A stretch of 64,000 nt of DNA, taken from positions 62,001-126,000 of the forward strand of contig NZ_JABAPM010000002.1 in NCBI RefSeq assembly GCF_018913465.1, written 5' to 3'. Under the pieces are notes generated by a model that saw only the letters and a program-made list of their open reading frames with translations, had not been told where the DNA came from and searched no databases. Source of the DNA: Arcanobacterium phocae (lineage in GTDB: Bacteria; Actinomycetota; Actinomycetes; Actinomycetales; Actinomycetaceae). Both the position numbers and the translations under genes were made by a program. Of the stretch, positions 8,358 to 16,923 are shown piece after piece (position 1 is the stretch's first letter; each line of letters opens with the position of its first letter).

Positions 8358-9455
8358 ATGTCCACATGGAAGGCGCGCTCGAACGCCGCGCTAGCGACAG
8401 CTACTGCTGTTACTCTTCTTGCCCCGACAGTTGCGCATGCAGCTAGCACACCGCTTAACGAAACAACACGTTTAAACCCAGTAAAGACTCATGTTCCAGC
8501 GAAACCATTGACTATGACCTACCAAGTGCGACCGGGCGATACGGTCTGGGGTATTTCACGACGCACTGGCATTCCGATGGCCGAAATCATCCAGGCAAAC
8601 AATCTTGGGCCTACAGCGCTAATCCGTATTGGTCAACGCCTCCAACTTCCGGCACAAACTCCCGTGATTCGTGACGTCACGCCGACAACGACTCACGCTA
8701 CCTCTACTCCATCGCCATCAGCATCCAACTATGTTGTTCAGGCCGGTGACACTTTGGGCGCCATCGCTCAGAGGTTCGGTACAACTGTTACCGACCTAGT
8801 AACTAAGAACAGCATCAGTAACCCAAATTTGATCTTTCCCGGGCAAAAACTAGTTATTTCAGCAGATTCGCTGACCCCAGCGCCTGCACCAGCCCCAGCG
8901 CCTGCACCAGCCCCAGCGCCAGCGCCTGCACCTGCGCCAGCCCCAATTGCTCAAAAAACTCCTCAAAAGCGTTTAGTGGAAAATAATTTCCCAGGCTACA
9001 CATACGCCGATGAAGTTGTTGACGCGGCCAATAGCAACAAAAATACCTTAGTAACTCAGCAGCTTCCGTCTCGTGCCGAAATGCAACAAATAATCCGTGA
9101 AACTGCTACTCAGATGGGTGTGGATCCACGGCTGGCACTTGCTCATGCTTACATTGAATCTGGTTTTGATGCCAGCGCTGTATCACCAGCAAACGCAATC
9201 GGAGTCATGCAAGTCATTCCGTCGTCTGGAGAATGGGCAGGCACTCTAGTGGGACGAAAACTCAATCTGCTTGATCCACGTGACAATGTTGTTGCTGGCA
9301 TTGCAATTATCCGCTACCTGCATAACTCCGCGGATAATTTTGACCAAGCCGTAGCTGGCTACTATCAGGGTCTCGGCGGGGTGAAACGGTACGGAATGCG
9401 GCCTGACACAGTAGCGTATGTAGCTAAACTCAAAGCAGCAATGGAGCGTTTCTAA
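8358..9455 (+). CDS. Secreted LysM-lytic transglycosylase
   Basis: 365 residues. A signal peptide (positive N terminus, Ala-rich core, AHA-AS cleavage near 29) is followed by LysM 1 (YQVRPGDTVWGIS, about 54-98), LysM 2 (YVVQAGDTLGAIA, about 125-168), a Pro-Ala repeat linker (about 175-200) and a C-terminal SLT-type domain with the catalytic-Glu context AYIESGFD and the GVMQVIP motif. The protein should bind peptidoglycan outside the membrane and cut glycan strands. GGAGG lies 5 nt before the ATG. It is inserted between the Rv2175c-like and kinase genes, fitting a wall-growth neighbourhood. A terminator follows. Confidence 0.92.
   Translation: MSTWKARSNAALATATAVTLLAPTVAHAASTPLNETTRLNPVKTHVPAKPLTMTYQVRPGDTVWGISRRTGIPMAEIIQANNLGPTALIRIGQRLQLPAQTPVIRDVTPTTTHATSTPSPSASNYVVQAGDTLGAIAQRFGTTVTDLVTKNSISNPNLIFPGQKLVISADSLTPAPAPAPAPAPAPAPAPAPAPAPIAQKTPQKRLVENNFPGYTYADEVVDAANSNKNTLVTQQLPSRAEMQQIIRETATQMGVDPRLALAHAYIESGFDASAVSPANAIGVMQVIPSSGEWAGTLVGRKLNLLDPRDNVVAGIAIIRYLHNSADNFDQAVAGYYQGLGGVKRYGMRPDTVAYVAKLKAAMERF
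8877..8945 (+). repeat. In-frame Pro-Ala codon repeat (CCAGCGCCTGCA units)
   Basis: Tandem CCAGC(G/C)CCTGCACC-like units encode alternating Pro and Ala between the LysM and transglycosylase domains. Near-identical units make the array prone to length change by slippage; it is a flexible wall-spanning linker. Confidence 0.8.
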
Positions 9456-9475
9456 GAGCATTGCCACACCGACAC

Positions 9476-9509
9476 GCAAAAGCCGGCCACCCACGTGACC
9501 GGCTTTTGC
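9476..9509 (+). terminator. Terminator after LysM transglycosylase
   Basis: Arms GCAAAAGCCGG and CCGGCTTTTGC form an 11-bp stem. The run of T in the right arm helps release. It ends 16 nt before the kinase start codon. Confidence 0.7.
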
Positions 9510-9512
9510 CGA

Positions 9513-9518
9513 TATTCT
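9513..9518 (+). promoter_or_regulatory. -10 box TATTCT, leaderless start of PASTA kinase
   Basis: TATTCT ends 7 nt before the GTG at 9526, directly after the preceding terminator; no Shine-Dalgarno. Confidence 0.6.
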
Positions 9519-9525
9519 AAAAGAT

Positions 9526-11463
9526 GTGAACCAAGACCCACTGCTTAACATCCTCATCGAGGACCGCTATCAGATCATTTCTCGTCTCGCCCGTGGTGGC
9601 ATGGCGAGCGTTTATCGTGCCTACGATAAACGCCTTGACCGCAATGTAGCAGTGAAGATTATTCATTCGCATTTGGCCGAGCAAACAGATTTCGTTGAAC
9701 GCTTTATTCGAGAGGCTCGCTCAGCAGCTAAGCTTTCCAGCCCGCATGTTGTGAATGTTTATGACCAAGGTGTTGCAGAAACTCCGCTCGGAGATCTGCC
9801 CTATCTTGTCATGCAACTTGTTTCTGGTCCAGATTTGCGTTCCCAATTGTCAGCTCATGGTTCACTGCCTATTGGTATGGCGCTAGAAATTGTACGACAA
9901 GTTTTACAAGCTCTAGCCACCGCTCATCATGCAGATGTAGTTCACCGTGATGTAAAACCGGAAAATATCTTGCTGAATCAGCCGCTAGATACCACTGCTG
10001 TCTTGTCTCAGCCCTCGATTCACGCACAAGTCGCTGACTTCGGATTAGCCCGTGCGGCTTCCAGTTCCACACAGACGTCGACAGTCCTGGGTACAGTTGC
10101 TTACCTGGCTCCAGAACTTATTTCAGCCCGCACCGCTTATCCAGCAACCGACATATACGCAACTGGCATTATGCTCTATGAGCTTATTGCTGGACAACTA
10201 CCGTTTGTTGGAGAGACGCCAATGGCGATCGCACTCCAACATTTGAATGATGATGTTCCGGCACTGAGTGATTTAGCTGACTGGATGCCAGCAAGTATCG
10301 ATTCCGTTATTCGGCTGTTCACTGCCAAAGATCCTCAGAAACGTCCTCAGAACGGGCAGGCTGCGCTCGACGCGCTTGAAGATGTGGTTGAGTCGATTCC
10401 ATCGGATACCGCTATTCGGAGAATCCCAGTTTTTCCAGAACGAGAGCACGAACCGTCTCCTCAGTCAACACAACATCTATCTGCGCAAATCTTGCCTGAA
10501 CCGGTTGCTACGACGCAAAAAATTGTGACTCTTACCCAGCCAGATCCGGAACCTTCGACGACGCCGGAACCCCGCCGTCGTCGGAAATGGCCAATATTAG
10601 TTGGCATTCTGCTCGTCCTAGCAATGGTCGGGGCGTCTGTTGGATGGTATTTCCTTTATGGCCCTGGCTTACGAGTAACTATTGCTAATGTATCGAACCT
10701 GACCATATCTCAAGCACAGAGCGCTCTTAAAAAACAAGGATTCTCAGTAAAGATTGATCATCAGTTCTCAGATACTGTTGCCAAAGATAGTATTATCGGA
10801 ACAAAGCCAGCTGCCGGGACGCGCATCCACCCAGATTCTATTGTCACAATCAATGTGTCTGACGGTATAAAGCATCTGGTCGTCCCTAAAGTTGAGGGCC
10901 TTACGGCATCTGAAGCTGAAGCAGCTATCAAGACTATTGGGTTTGAGAAAATCGAACATACCTCGGACTATTCTGACACCGTAGAAAAGGGAAACGTTAT
11001 CTCCCAATCTCCAGAAGCTGACTCGTCTGTACCTCACAACTCTGTGATTACCTATGTGCTATCGGATGGTCGCGCACCAGTCAAGATCCCAGATCTAAGC
11101 GCCGTGAATAAGTCAGAGCTAGAGAGCACTCTGGATGAGCTTGGTCTAAAGCTCATCCTGACAGAAGAATACTCCGACACTGTTGAAGAAGGAAAGGTAA
11201 TCTCTCAATCGCCAGCTGCGGACACCGATGCGTTCCGACTAGATGAAGTACACGTAGTAGTTTCGCGCGGGCCAGAACTTGTCGCTGTTCCGAATGTTAT
11301 TGGCAAACAGGTAAACCAGGCAAAACAAATTTTAGAAAGTGCACAATTCAAGGTCCGAGTAGAAAAAATCCTAGGCGGCATTTTCGGAACAGTACGCCTC
11401 CAAGACCCCGGAGAAGGCACCCAAGCTAAGCGCGGCGCCACAATCACAATCAGTGTTGTCTAG
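9526..11463 (+). CDS. Membrane Ser/Thr kinase with four PASTA domains (PknB/PknL-like)
   Basis: 645 residues. The cytoplasmic Hanks kinase domain (1-270) has a Gly loop (ARGGMASVY), Lys in VAVKI at 44, HRDVKPEN at 140 and DFG at 171. A basic patch and one transmembrane helix (about 352-373) lead to about 265 extracellular residues forming four PASTA repeats, the second and third sharing YSDTVE-(E/K)GxVISQSP. PASTA domains bind muropeptides or lipid II, so the protein should couple wall status to phosphorylation of partners such as the Rv2175c-like protein. Gene order around it resembles the mycobacterial pknL locus. The start is GTG, likely leaderless. The 3' end overlaps aroG by 14 nt. Confidence 0.93.
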   Translation: MNQDPLLNILIEDRYQIISRLARGGMASVYRAYDKRLDRNVAVKIIHSHLAEQTDFVERFIREARSAAKLSSPHVVNVYDQGVAETPLGDLPYLVMQLVSGPDLRSQLSAHGSLPIGMALEIVRQVLQALATAHHADVVHRDVKPENILLNQPLDTTAVLSQPSIHAQVADFGLARAASSSTQTSTVLGTVAYLAPELISARTAYPATDIYATGIMLYELIAGQLPFVGETPMAIALQHLNDDVPALSDLADWMPASIDSVIRLFTAKDPQKRPQNGQAALDALEDVVESIPSDTAIRRIPVFPEREHEPSPQSTQHLSAQILPEPVATTQKIVTLTQPDPEPSTTPEPRRRRKWPILVGILLVLAMVGASVGWYFLYGPGLRVTIANVSNLTISQAQSALKKQGFSVKIDHQFSDTVAKDSIIGTKPAAGTRIHPDSIVTINVSDGIKHLVVPKVEGLTASEAEAAIKTIGFEKIEHTSDYSDTVEKGNVISQSPEADSSVPHNSVITYVLSDGRAPVKIPDLSAVNKSELESTLDELGLKLILTEEYSDTVEEGKVISQSPAADTDAFRLDEVHVVVSRGPELVAVPNVIGKQVNQAKQILESAQFKVRVEKILGGIFGTVRLQDPGEGTQAKRGATITISVV

Positions 11464-12703
11464 CTAGCGCTTGGCCTGCAGTAAATGCCACGTGCAAAAG
11501 TTGACGTGGATTCAGTCGCGGATCTACTAACGGTTCATCCACAATATGATCCCAGCCAGCATTCTCCTGACTGTCTGCAATCTCAGTTACGTTATACCCT
11601 GAGAATTCGATATGGAGTCCGCCAGGGATAGCCGCCGATTCTTCACAGATATCAAAGAATTTGTTGATCTCTGCGAGAATATCGGTCATAAAACGAATCT
11701 TGTGTCCTCGGATTGTTCGGGTATTGCCGTGCATTGGATCCAGCATCCACGAAACTGGCCTGCCGTCGTCGCGTATTGCTGCAAATAGCGGTGGCAAGGA
11801 TTCCTCAATGCGTGAAGCACCCATGCGCGGAATAAATGTTAGTCTTCCAGCATGGCCTTCTGGGTTTAACTGGTCAACGATGTTTCGAACATCATCTGCC
11901 GTGGTGGCAGGGCCGAGTTTAACGCCGATTGGATTTTTAACAGAAGCCGCATAACGCATCTGCGCACTATCTGTATGCCTGGTTCGTTCTCCAATCCAAA
12001 GCATGTGTGTCCCGGTATTCCAACGAGAGGAATCGGTCAGTGCCTGCTCGAAAAACGGAAGCAACGCCTCGTGCGATACATATATCCGGTCAGAGAGCGA
12101 AGTAAACTCTGACGTTCTAACAAGAGCACTAAATTCCTTATATTCTGGAGTTTGGTAGGCGGAGCTGTTCCAATTATGTGCTTGGTCAAGACTCAAAAAG
12201 TTTTCTGATTCTAATTCGCGCACATAGCGATAAGCCGTCTGTGCTGACTCAACAGCTTGAATAAGACGCTGTGGGTCAGGCGTACGGCCTTGGGTGGTAA
12301 AAACATGCGAATTGACGGCGTCCCCACGATATGAAGGAAGTGTGAGACCTTCTCGCTCTTCATAAGCATGCGAACGTGGTTTGGCATACTGCCCTGCGAT
12401 CCTGCCGATCGGGATAACGACGCGATGGCTCAGCTGACTAATAATGTAGCTTGTCTGTATCAGCGATCCGATTTTTGCACGGACATGGTATCTAGTAGCA
12501 TCTGAAAAACGTTCGGCACAATCGCCGCCTTGTATCACAAAAGCTTCTCCGCGAGAAGCGCGTGCGAGCTGAATCTTTAGCGACTCAACGTCGTGCGGGT
12601 CAACAATACGAGGAAATCGCTGAATATGCTCAATGGCTGCCGTAACTTGGACAGGATCAGGGTACACCGGCAGGAAGTCGTCGTGTTTAGCCTGTTTTCC
12701 CAT
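11450..12703 (-). CDS. aroG: Class II 3-deoxy-7-phosphoheptulonate (DAHP) synthase
   Basis: First enzyme of the shikimate pathway, condensing phosphoenolpyruvate with erythrose 4-phosphate. Class II motifs are clear: FVIQGGDCAERF, GRIAGQYAKPRS, SHEALLPFFE, WIGERTR, NPIGVKLGP, RMGASRIE and WMLDPMHGNT. At 417 residues it is somewhat shorter than mycobacterial AroG because the N-terminal segment used there for aromatic feedback sites is shorter, so allostery may be reduced (inference). The ATG at 12703 is chosen; TAGAAT lies 10 nt upstream, so the leader would be very short. Its end overlaps the kinase gene by 14 nt. Confidence 0.93.
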   Translation of the reverse strand: MGKQAKHDDFLPVYPDPVQVTAAIEHIQRFPRIVDPHDVESLKIQLARASRGEAFVIQGGDCAERFSDATRYHVRAKIGSLIQTSYIISQLSHRVVIPIGRIAGQYAKPRSHAYEEREGLTLPSYRGDAVNSHVFTTQGRTPDPQRLIQAVESAQTAYRYVRELESENFLSLDQAHNWNSSAYQTPEYKEFSALVRTSEFTSLSDRIYVSHEALLPFFEQALTDSSRWNTGTHMLWIGERTRHTDSAQMRYAASVKNPIGVKLGPATTADDVRNIVDQLNPEGHAGRLTFIPRMGASRIEESLPPLFAAIRDDGRPVSWMLDPMHGNTRTIRGHKIRFMTDILAEINKFFDICEESAAIPGGLHIEFSGYNVTEIADSQENAGWDHIVDEPLVDPRLNPRQLLHVAFTAGQALARQH

Positions 12704-12743
12704 TCGCCTATCTATTCTACGTTCTAGTGTTTCTCAGAATGAA

Positions 12744-12781
12744 TGTTGGCCAGCCTTCACTGCGGAGAAGGCCGGCCAACA
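12744..12781 (-). terminator. Hairpin between pfk and aroG
   Basis: 15-nt arms (TGTTGGCCGGCCTTC on the minus strand with GAAGGCTGGCCAACA) pair with one G-U wobble around an 8-nt loop, just after the phosphofructokinase stop. The U-tract is weak. Confidence 0.65.
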
Positions 12782-12796
12782 TAAAATGTGCAGCTA

Positions 12797-14017
12797 TTAC
12801 TTAGCTGGCTTTGATTCCCATTCCTGACCAATAGCATCCATGACTTCATGGAACCATGGCTGGGAAACATCGAATGCCTTGTGTCCAGCAATCCGCTTGA
12901 AATCAATTGCCTTCAGGGTGTCATTGTCTTCCTCATCGTGGCCGATCACACCGGAGACGCCTTCTTGAGCAGACTTGACAGCAAGATCAACCATGGACTC
13001 GATAAGTTCGAGATCCTTCGGGTTCGATGCAGCTGAACGTGAGAAGTATCCAGACTTCTGAACCATAACCTTTTCTGCGCCAATAATCTTAGCAAACTGG
13101 TTGGCGAACCACTGACCAGGATTAATGGTGTCAAGCTTAACGTGACCGAATGGGTCGCGTTCTACCTCAATACCGTCTTCTAGTAGCTCTTCAATAATTT
13201 CATCTACGCCCGCGCCTTCGGACAAGAAGATATTAACATTGCCTTGCTCATCCATGATCTTACGCAAACGGGATCCTTCAACATCAAGGTCGAAAGTAAT
13301 TTCCGGAATGTAGAGAGCGTGGACATCCCAACGTTCTTTGGACAGTCCTGCTGATGGAACCCATTCTTGCTCATTGAGCCACTGGCGGTAATACTGTGCA
13401 GTTTGTGCAGTAAGGTAACCACATGCGCGTCCCATAACTTCGTGGATGATCAGCATGCGTGGGTTGGAGCGGTGCTCACCAATAACATTCTGGGCAAACT
13501 TCGATGCTTGTTCAGCCGCTGTGTAGGCACCAAGAGACTGACGAATTGGGACAATATCGTTATCGATGGTCTTTGGTAGACCAACAACAGTCAGCTCGTA
13601 ATCGTTTTCATGCAGGTAAGCTGCCAGATCAGCAGCAGTGGTGTTTGTATCATCGCCACCAATTGTGTGCAGAACGTCCACACCATCTTTGCGGAGCTGT
13701 TCAGCAGCAACTTCGAGCGCATTTTCGCCTGGCTTAATCAAACCGCGTTCCACAAGATTCTGGGAATTGGTGAGCTTAACGCGTGAATTACCAATCGGCG
13801 ATCCACCAAACTTCTTCAGTGTGGCTGCATTAGCACGTGCTTCGTCGTCGAAAACAATGAAGTTTCCGGTGAGCAGACCGTGGTATCCATACTGGTAGCC
13901 AATAATTTCAACTTCCGGCATTTCCTTGGTGTAGTGCTCAATTAGACCGCCTACTGCGGTGGACAGGCATGGTGCGAAACCGCCTGCGGTAAGAATCGCG
14001 ACGCGACGGATAGACAT
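12797..14017 (-). CDS. pfp: 6-phosphofructokinase, probably pyrophosphate-dependent
   Basis: Phosphofructokinase of 406 residues catalysing the committed step of glycolysis. The phosphate-donor site reads GGDDTNTTAAD, and the substrate motif PKTIDNDI has Lys instead of the Gly seen in ATP enzymes (PGTIDND). In this family the second Asp of GGDD and that Lys mark pyrophosphate use rather than ATP, so a reversible PPi-PFK is expected. I start at the ATG at 14017 because AGGAAGG lies 6 nt upstream; an ATG at 14035 overlaps that ribosome site. It is divergent from the membrane-protein gene at 14095. Confidence 0.88.
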   Translation of the reverse strand: MSIRRVAILTAGGFAPCLSTAVGGLIEHYTKEMPEVEIIGYQYGYHGLLTGNFIVFDDEARANAATLKKFGGSPIGNSRVKLTNSQNLVERGLIKPGENALEVAAEQLRKDGVDVLHTIGGDDTNTTAADLAAYLHENDYELTVVGLPKTIDNDIVPIRQSLGAYTAAEQASKFAQNVIGEHRSNPRMLIIHEVMGRACGYLTAQTAQYYRQWLNEQEWVPSAGLSKERWDVHALYIPEITFDLDVEGSRLRKIMDEQGNVNIFLSEGAGVDEIIEELLEDGIEVERDPFGHVKLDTINPGQWFANQFAKIIGAEKVMVQKSGYFSRSAASNPKDLELIESMVDLAVKSAQEGVSGVIGHDEEDNDTLKAIDFKRIAGHKAFDVSQPWFHEVMDAIGQEWESKPAK

Positions 14018-14082
14018 CCGTATCCTTCCTCTCATGTGTGGGGCGGGCTACTCCCGCTTCTCCTCCTATAGTCTACCGGTTG

Positions 14083-14088
14083 TAAGGT
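14083..14088 (+). promoter_or_regulatory. -10 box TAAGGT, leaderless start of membrane protein
   Basis: TAAGGT ends 6 nt before the ATG at 14095; the intervening AGGACC is too close to act as a normal ribosome site. Confidence 0.5.
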
Positions 14089-14094
14089 AGGACC

Positions 14095-14481
14095 ATGGAA
14101 CGTGAAGATAATGATTTGGGCAACCTTTCTGGTTGGGATGCCGACGGAGAGTGGCAAAACTTTATTTCACTCGATAATGGAACCAGTCGACGCAACCCAC
14201 GTGATTGGTCCCCGTCAGAAGACGATAGCGAGTTTGACGTTACCGATTTGCCACCTGCATTACCGCAAGCACCCGCGAGCTTTCCTCGACTAGCCATGGC
14301 TTTATGGGTTTTATGTACGCTGGCAATACTGATCTGTTGTGCCGGTTTCTTCGATATTATTTTCCTTCCGCGTACTGTATTTATTAGCGCGGCAGTCCTG
14401 GCGTGCGTTTGTGCAGCTGGTGGGGTAATCGCGCATGCTCCGAACGAACGAGATTTTGACGACGACGGAGCACGGCTATAG
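14095..14481 (+). CDS. Small two-helix membrane protein, unknown function
   Basis: 128 residues. A polar, acidic N-terminal half of about 65 residues is followed by two transmembrane helices (about 67-90 and 98-117) and a short acidic tail (FDDDGARL). No family is recognised with confidence. The topology would place both ends on the same side, most likely the cytoplasm. Its last codons precede the exonuclease/GIY-YIG gene by 43 nt in the same direction, though that gene seems to have its own -10 box. Confidence 0.7.
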   Translation: MEREDNDLGNLSGWDADGEWQNFISLDNGTSRRNPRDWSPSEDDSEFDVTDLPPALPQAPASFPRLAMALWVLCTLAILICCAGFFDIIFLPRTVFISAAVLACVCAAGGVIAHAPNERDFDDDGARL

Positions 14482-14511
14482 TGCACCTGAAAATATGGTG
14501 GAGGCTCGACC

Positions 14512-14517
14512 TAAAGT
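14512..14517 (+). promoter_or_regulatory. -10 box TAAAGT, leaderless start of exonuclease/GIY-YIG gene
   Basis: TAAAGT ends 7 nt before the ATG at 14525; this supports that start over ATGs at 14435 and 14495. Confidence 0.5.
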
Positions 14518-14524
14518 ACATACT

Positions 14525-16315
14525 ATGAAGATCATGCCGGTTACTGGACAACGTATTGACACTGACCGCGGCGTTATCCATCGTCGCGGGGAAAAATTAT
14601 CTACCTGCGAACAGCTGAGTTTCGATGATTTGGGTCTGCCTCTTTCTAAGGTCACATTCTTGGTTGTCGACGTCGAAACTACTGGCGAAAAACCAGGATT
14701 ACACGCACTAACTGAAATAGGCGCGGTAAAAGTACGCGGCGGTGAGGTCGTCGGCGAGTTTAGTTCACTTATCAACCCGCAAGTTCCCATTCCGGCATTT
14801 ATTTCGCGACTCACTGGTATCACGAATGCTACCGTAGCCACCGCACCAAATCTCGATGTTGTTTTGCCACTATTTATCAACTTTATCGGTTCTGACCCAG
14901 ACCTAGTATTTGTTGCGCACAACGCCGCTTTTGATATGGGACAGTTACGAGGTGCTGCTGAAGCTTTAGAGCTTTCTTTTCCAAAACGCAAAGTTGTTGA
15001 TACGGTGAAATTAAGCCGGCGGGTTTTCACCCGTGATGAGGTACCAAATCATAAACTCTCATCACTTGCTCGTTTCGTCCAAGCTACCACTTCCCCGTCT
15101 CATCGTGCTCTTGACGACGCCCGCGCTACGGTTGATGTCTTTCATGCTATTTTGGCCCGGTTGGGCTCGCTTGGTGTCACACATCTCGATGACTTGTTGG
15201 TGGCTCACTCACGGGTACCGGGAAAACGCCGGTTAAAAGCTCATCTAGCTGACCAGATTCCAGCGCTCCCAGGAGTATATAAATTTATTGGACCCAACAA
15301 CGAGATTTTATATATTGGGACATCCAAGAACTTATATAAGCGTGTTCGGTCCTATTTCACTGCGGCCGAAAAGCGACGCCGAATTGGCGAAATGGTGGAT
15401 CTTGCTGTCCGGGTTGACACTATTGTCACGAAGACTGTTATTGAAGCGCAAATCCTTGAAATCAGATTAATACGGGACTTAGAACCACCCTACAACAGGA
15501 GGTCGAAACCACGAGCTCGATATTGGCTGAAACTTACTGACGAAAAGCATCCTCGACTAACGGCGTCTAGAGTTGCTACCTTCGATAATCTTGATGTTTC
15601 ATTAGGTCCTTTCACCAAAATGGGAAATGCAAAAGCCGCTCTGGAGCTGGTTAATTCGTACACCAACCTACGCACATGTGCACAGGTTTTGCCTAGCCAA
15701 CCAGATGGCAGACCTGCATGTCATCAAGCGGAGTTAAAGTTGTGCGATGCGCCGTGCCAGACCGGTATAGAACAAAAGATGAGCTACGAAAAAGTAGAAC
15801 GAATTTTGCGCGGGGATGTCGATGATATCTATCTCCATAGTCTCAAGCGAATGAAGGAACTATCAGCAAACGAACGGTTTGAGTATGCTCAGCGGGAGCG
15901 CGATCGAATATACGCTCTCGTTGGCGGTGCACGTGCGCAAGCGCTCATGAAACCACTCATTCAGTCGGGCCGTATTATTGCTGCAACGCCCCATTATCAA
16001 CAACCAGATGCATGGGAGATAGTTATAGCTGATTATGGTCAACTAGTTGATTCAAATATCGTGTGCGGAGCTAATGAAGTTCACACCTACGCTGATTCAT
16101 ACAACAGCCAGCATCCGTTATCTGAGCCGCCTGAACGACCGTTCACTGAGGTAACCACTGATGAATTACATTGTCTTTCTTCATGGCTGTGGCGCGATTT
16201 GGTTCGGATTGTGTACGTATCTCAGCCCGAGAAATTAGCTACGCGAGTCTCGAGTTCACAAAAAATTATGCTCCCCGATATCGCTGGCGTAGACCAGGCG
16301 ATATGGGAAGCATAA
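14525..16315 (+). CDS. DEDD exonuclease fused to GIY-YIG (UvrC/Cho-like) nuclease
   Basis: About 596 residues with two nucleases. The N-terminal DnaQ-type exonuclease has VVDVETTGEKPG (Exo I), FVAHNAAFDMGQL (Exo II) and HRALDDARAT (Exo III). The middle domain is a GIY-YIG module with LPGVYKF, ILYIGTSKNLYKRV and EAQILEIRLIRDLEPPYN, as in UvrC. A UvrC-like helical part follows, with a Cys cluster (CAQVL, CHQAELKLCDAPC). This is the known actinobacterial DEDD exonuclease-UvrC-like architecture and probably acts in DNA repair. The start at 14525 is selected from three candidates because of its -10 box. It ends 22 nt from the convergent receiver-like gene. Confidence 0.9.
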   Translation: MKIMPVTGQRIDTDRGVIHRRGEKLSTCEQLSFDDLGLPLSKVTFLVVDVETTGEKPGLHALTEIGAVKVRGGEVVGEFSSLINPQVPIPAFISRLTGITNATVATAPNLDVVLPLFINFIGSDPDLVFVAHNAAFDMGQLRGAAEALELSFPKRKVVDTVKLSRRVFTRDEVPNHKLSSLARFVQATTSPSHRALDDARATVDVFHAILARLGSLGVTHLDDLLVAHSRVPGKRRLKAHLADQIPALPGVYKFIGPNNEILYIGTSKNLYKRVRSYFTAAEKRRRIGEMVDLAVRVDTIVTKTVIEAQILEIRLIRDLEPPYNRRSKPRARYWLKLTDEKHPRLTASRVATFDNLDVSLGPFTKMGNAKAALELVNSYTNLRTCAQVLPSQPDGRPACHQAELKLCDAPCQTGIEQKMSYEKVERILRGDVDDIYLHSLKRMKELSANERFEYAQRERDRIYALVGGARAQALMKPLIQSGRIIAATPHYQQPDAWEIVIADYGQLVDSNIVCGANEVHTYADSYNSQHPLSEPPERPFTEVTTDELHCLSSWLWRDLVRIVYVSQPEKLATRVSSSQKIMLPDIAGVDQAIWEA

Positions 16316-16337
16316 AAGAAGTTAAACTCAATGCACG

Positions 16338-16733
16338 CTATGAAACTAATTCTTTCACTGCCGCGGATAGCTCAGTCGCGTTGATTGGATAAGGTAAAAT
16401 AGCTTCTGGACGCGCAACTCGTGCTAGCCACTCATCTTGTGGCCGGGCTATGAGGACAATATACGGAATGTTTTCGTTGATTTCATCCCGTACCATTTTT
16501 CCTAAACCGATCCCACCAAGCTTTGGCGTCTCCGCATCTAGTATGAGCAAATCAAAGGGCTGACCAGCGTCTTCTGCATCTTTAATTTTCAGAATAGTTC
16601 CGTCCGGAGTTGCGCCCTCTGTCCATTCAATCAGCGTCTCTTGGCCACGCACCTTGCGACCTACTGCGCGTTTAACAGATTCACGCACATCACGATTATC
16701 TGAATAGACCAATACTCTAACGTGCGAGCCCAT
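16338..16733 (-). CDS. Receiver-like (CheY-fold) protein
   Basis: 131 residues resembling a lone response-regulator receiver domain: strand 1 VRVLVYSDN, the strand-3 LLILDAE with the candidate phospho-acceptor Asp, then PYIVLIARPQDEWLA and a final Pro-containing ILPYPINATEL corresponding to the K-P region. The conserved Lys is not obvious and the first acidic pair is reduced to D-N, so phosphorylation is uncertain. The start is the ATG at 16733, 5 nt after GGAGG; a GTG at 16739 overlaps that site. No histidine kinase or DNA-binding domain is nearby. Confidence 0.75.
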   Translation of the reverse strand: MGSHVRVLVYSDNRDVRESVKRAVGRKVRGQETLIEWTEGATPDGTILKIKDAEDAGQPFDLLILDAETPKLGGIGLGKMVRDEINENIPYIVLIARPQDEWLARVARPEAILPYPINATELSAAVKELVS

Positions 16734-16872
16734 GTCCACCTCCGGGGAGATTACTATCTTTAATTCTCTCTTAAGTCTACGTCGTTTCTGGGCTCCGAAC
16801 TAATCGAGTGAGGCACCGAGTATTTCACTCATAGGAATAAAGCCCACCAATATAGGCTGAAAATATGCATAA

Positions 16873-16899
16873 TAGAATGTGTACATCGGACTTAAGTCC
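16873..16899 (+). promoter_or_regulatory. sodA promoter: -10 TAGAAT plus 12-bp palindrome
   Basis: TAGAAT at 16873-16878 would place the transcription start near 16885. The perfect palindrome GGACTTAAGTCC (16888-16899) falls just after it, where a bound repressor or a leader structure could act. No known regulator site is recognised. Confidence 0.4.
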
Positions 16900-16923
16900 C
16901 TCACGAAATTACCGGAGGTCGAA

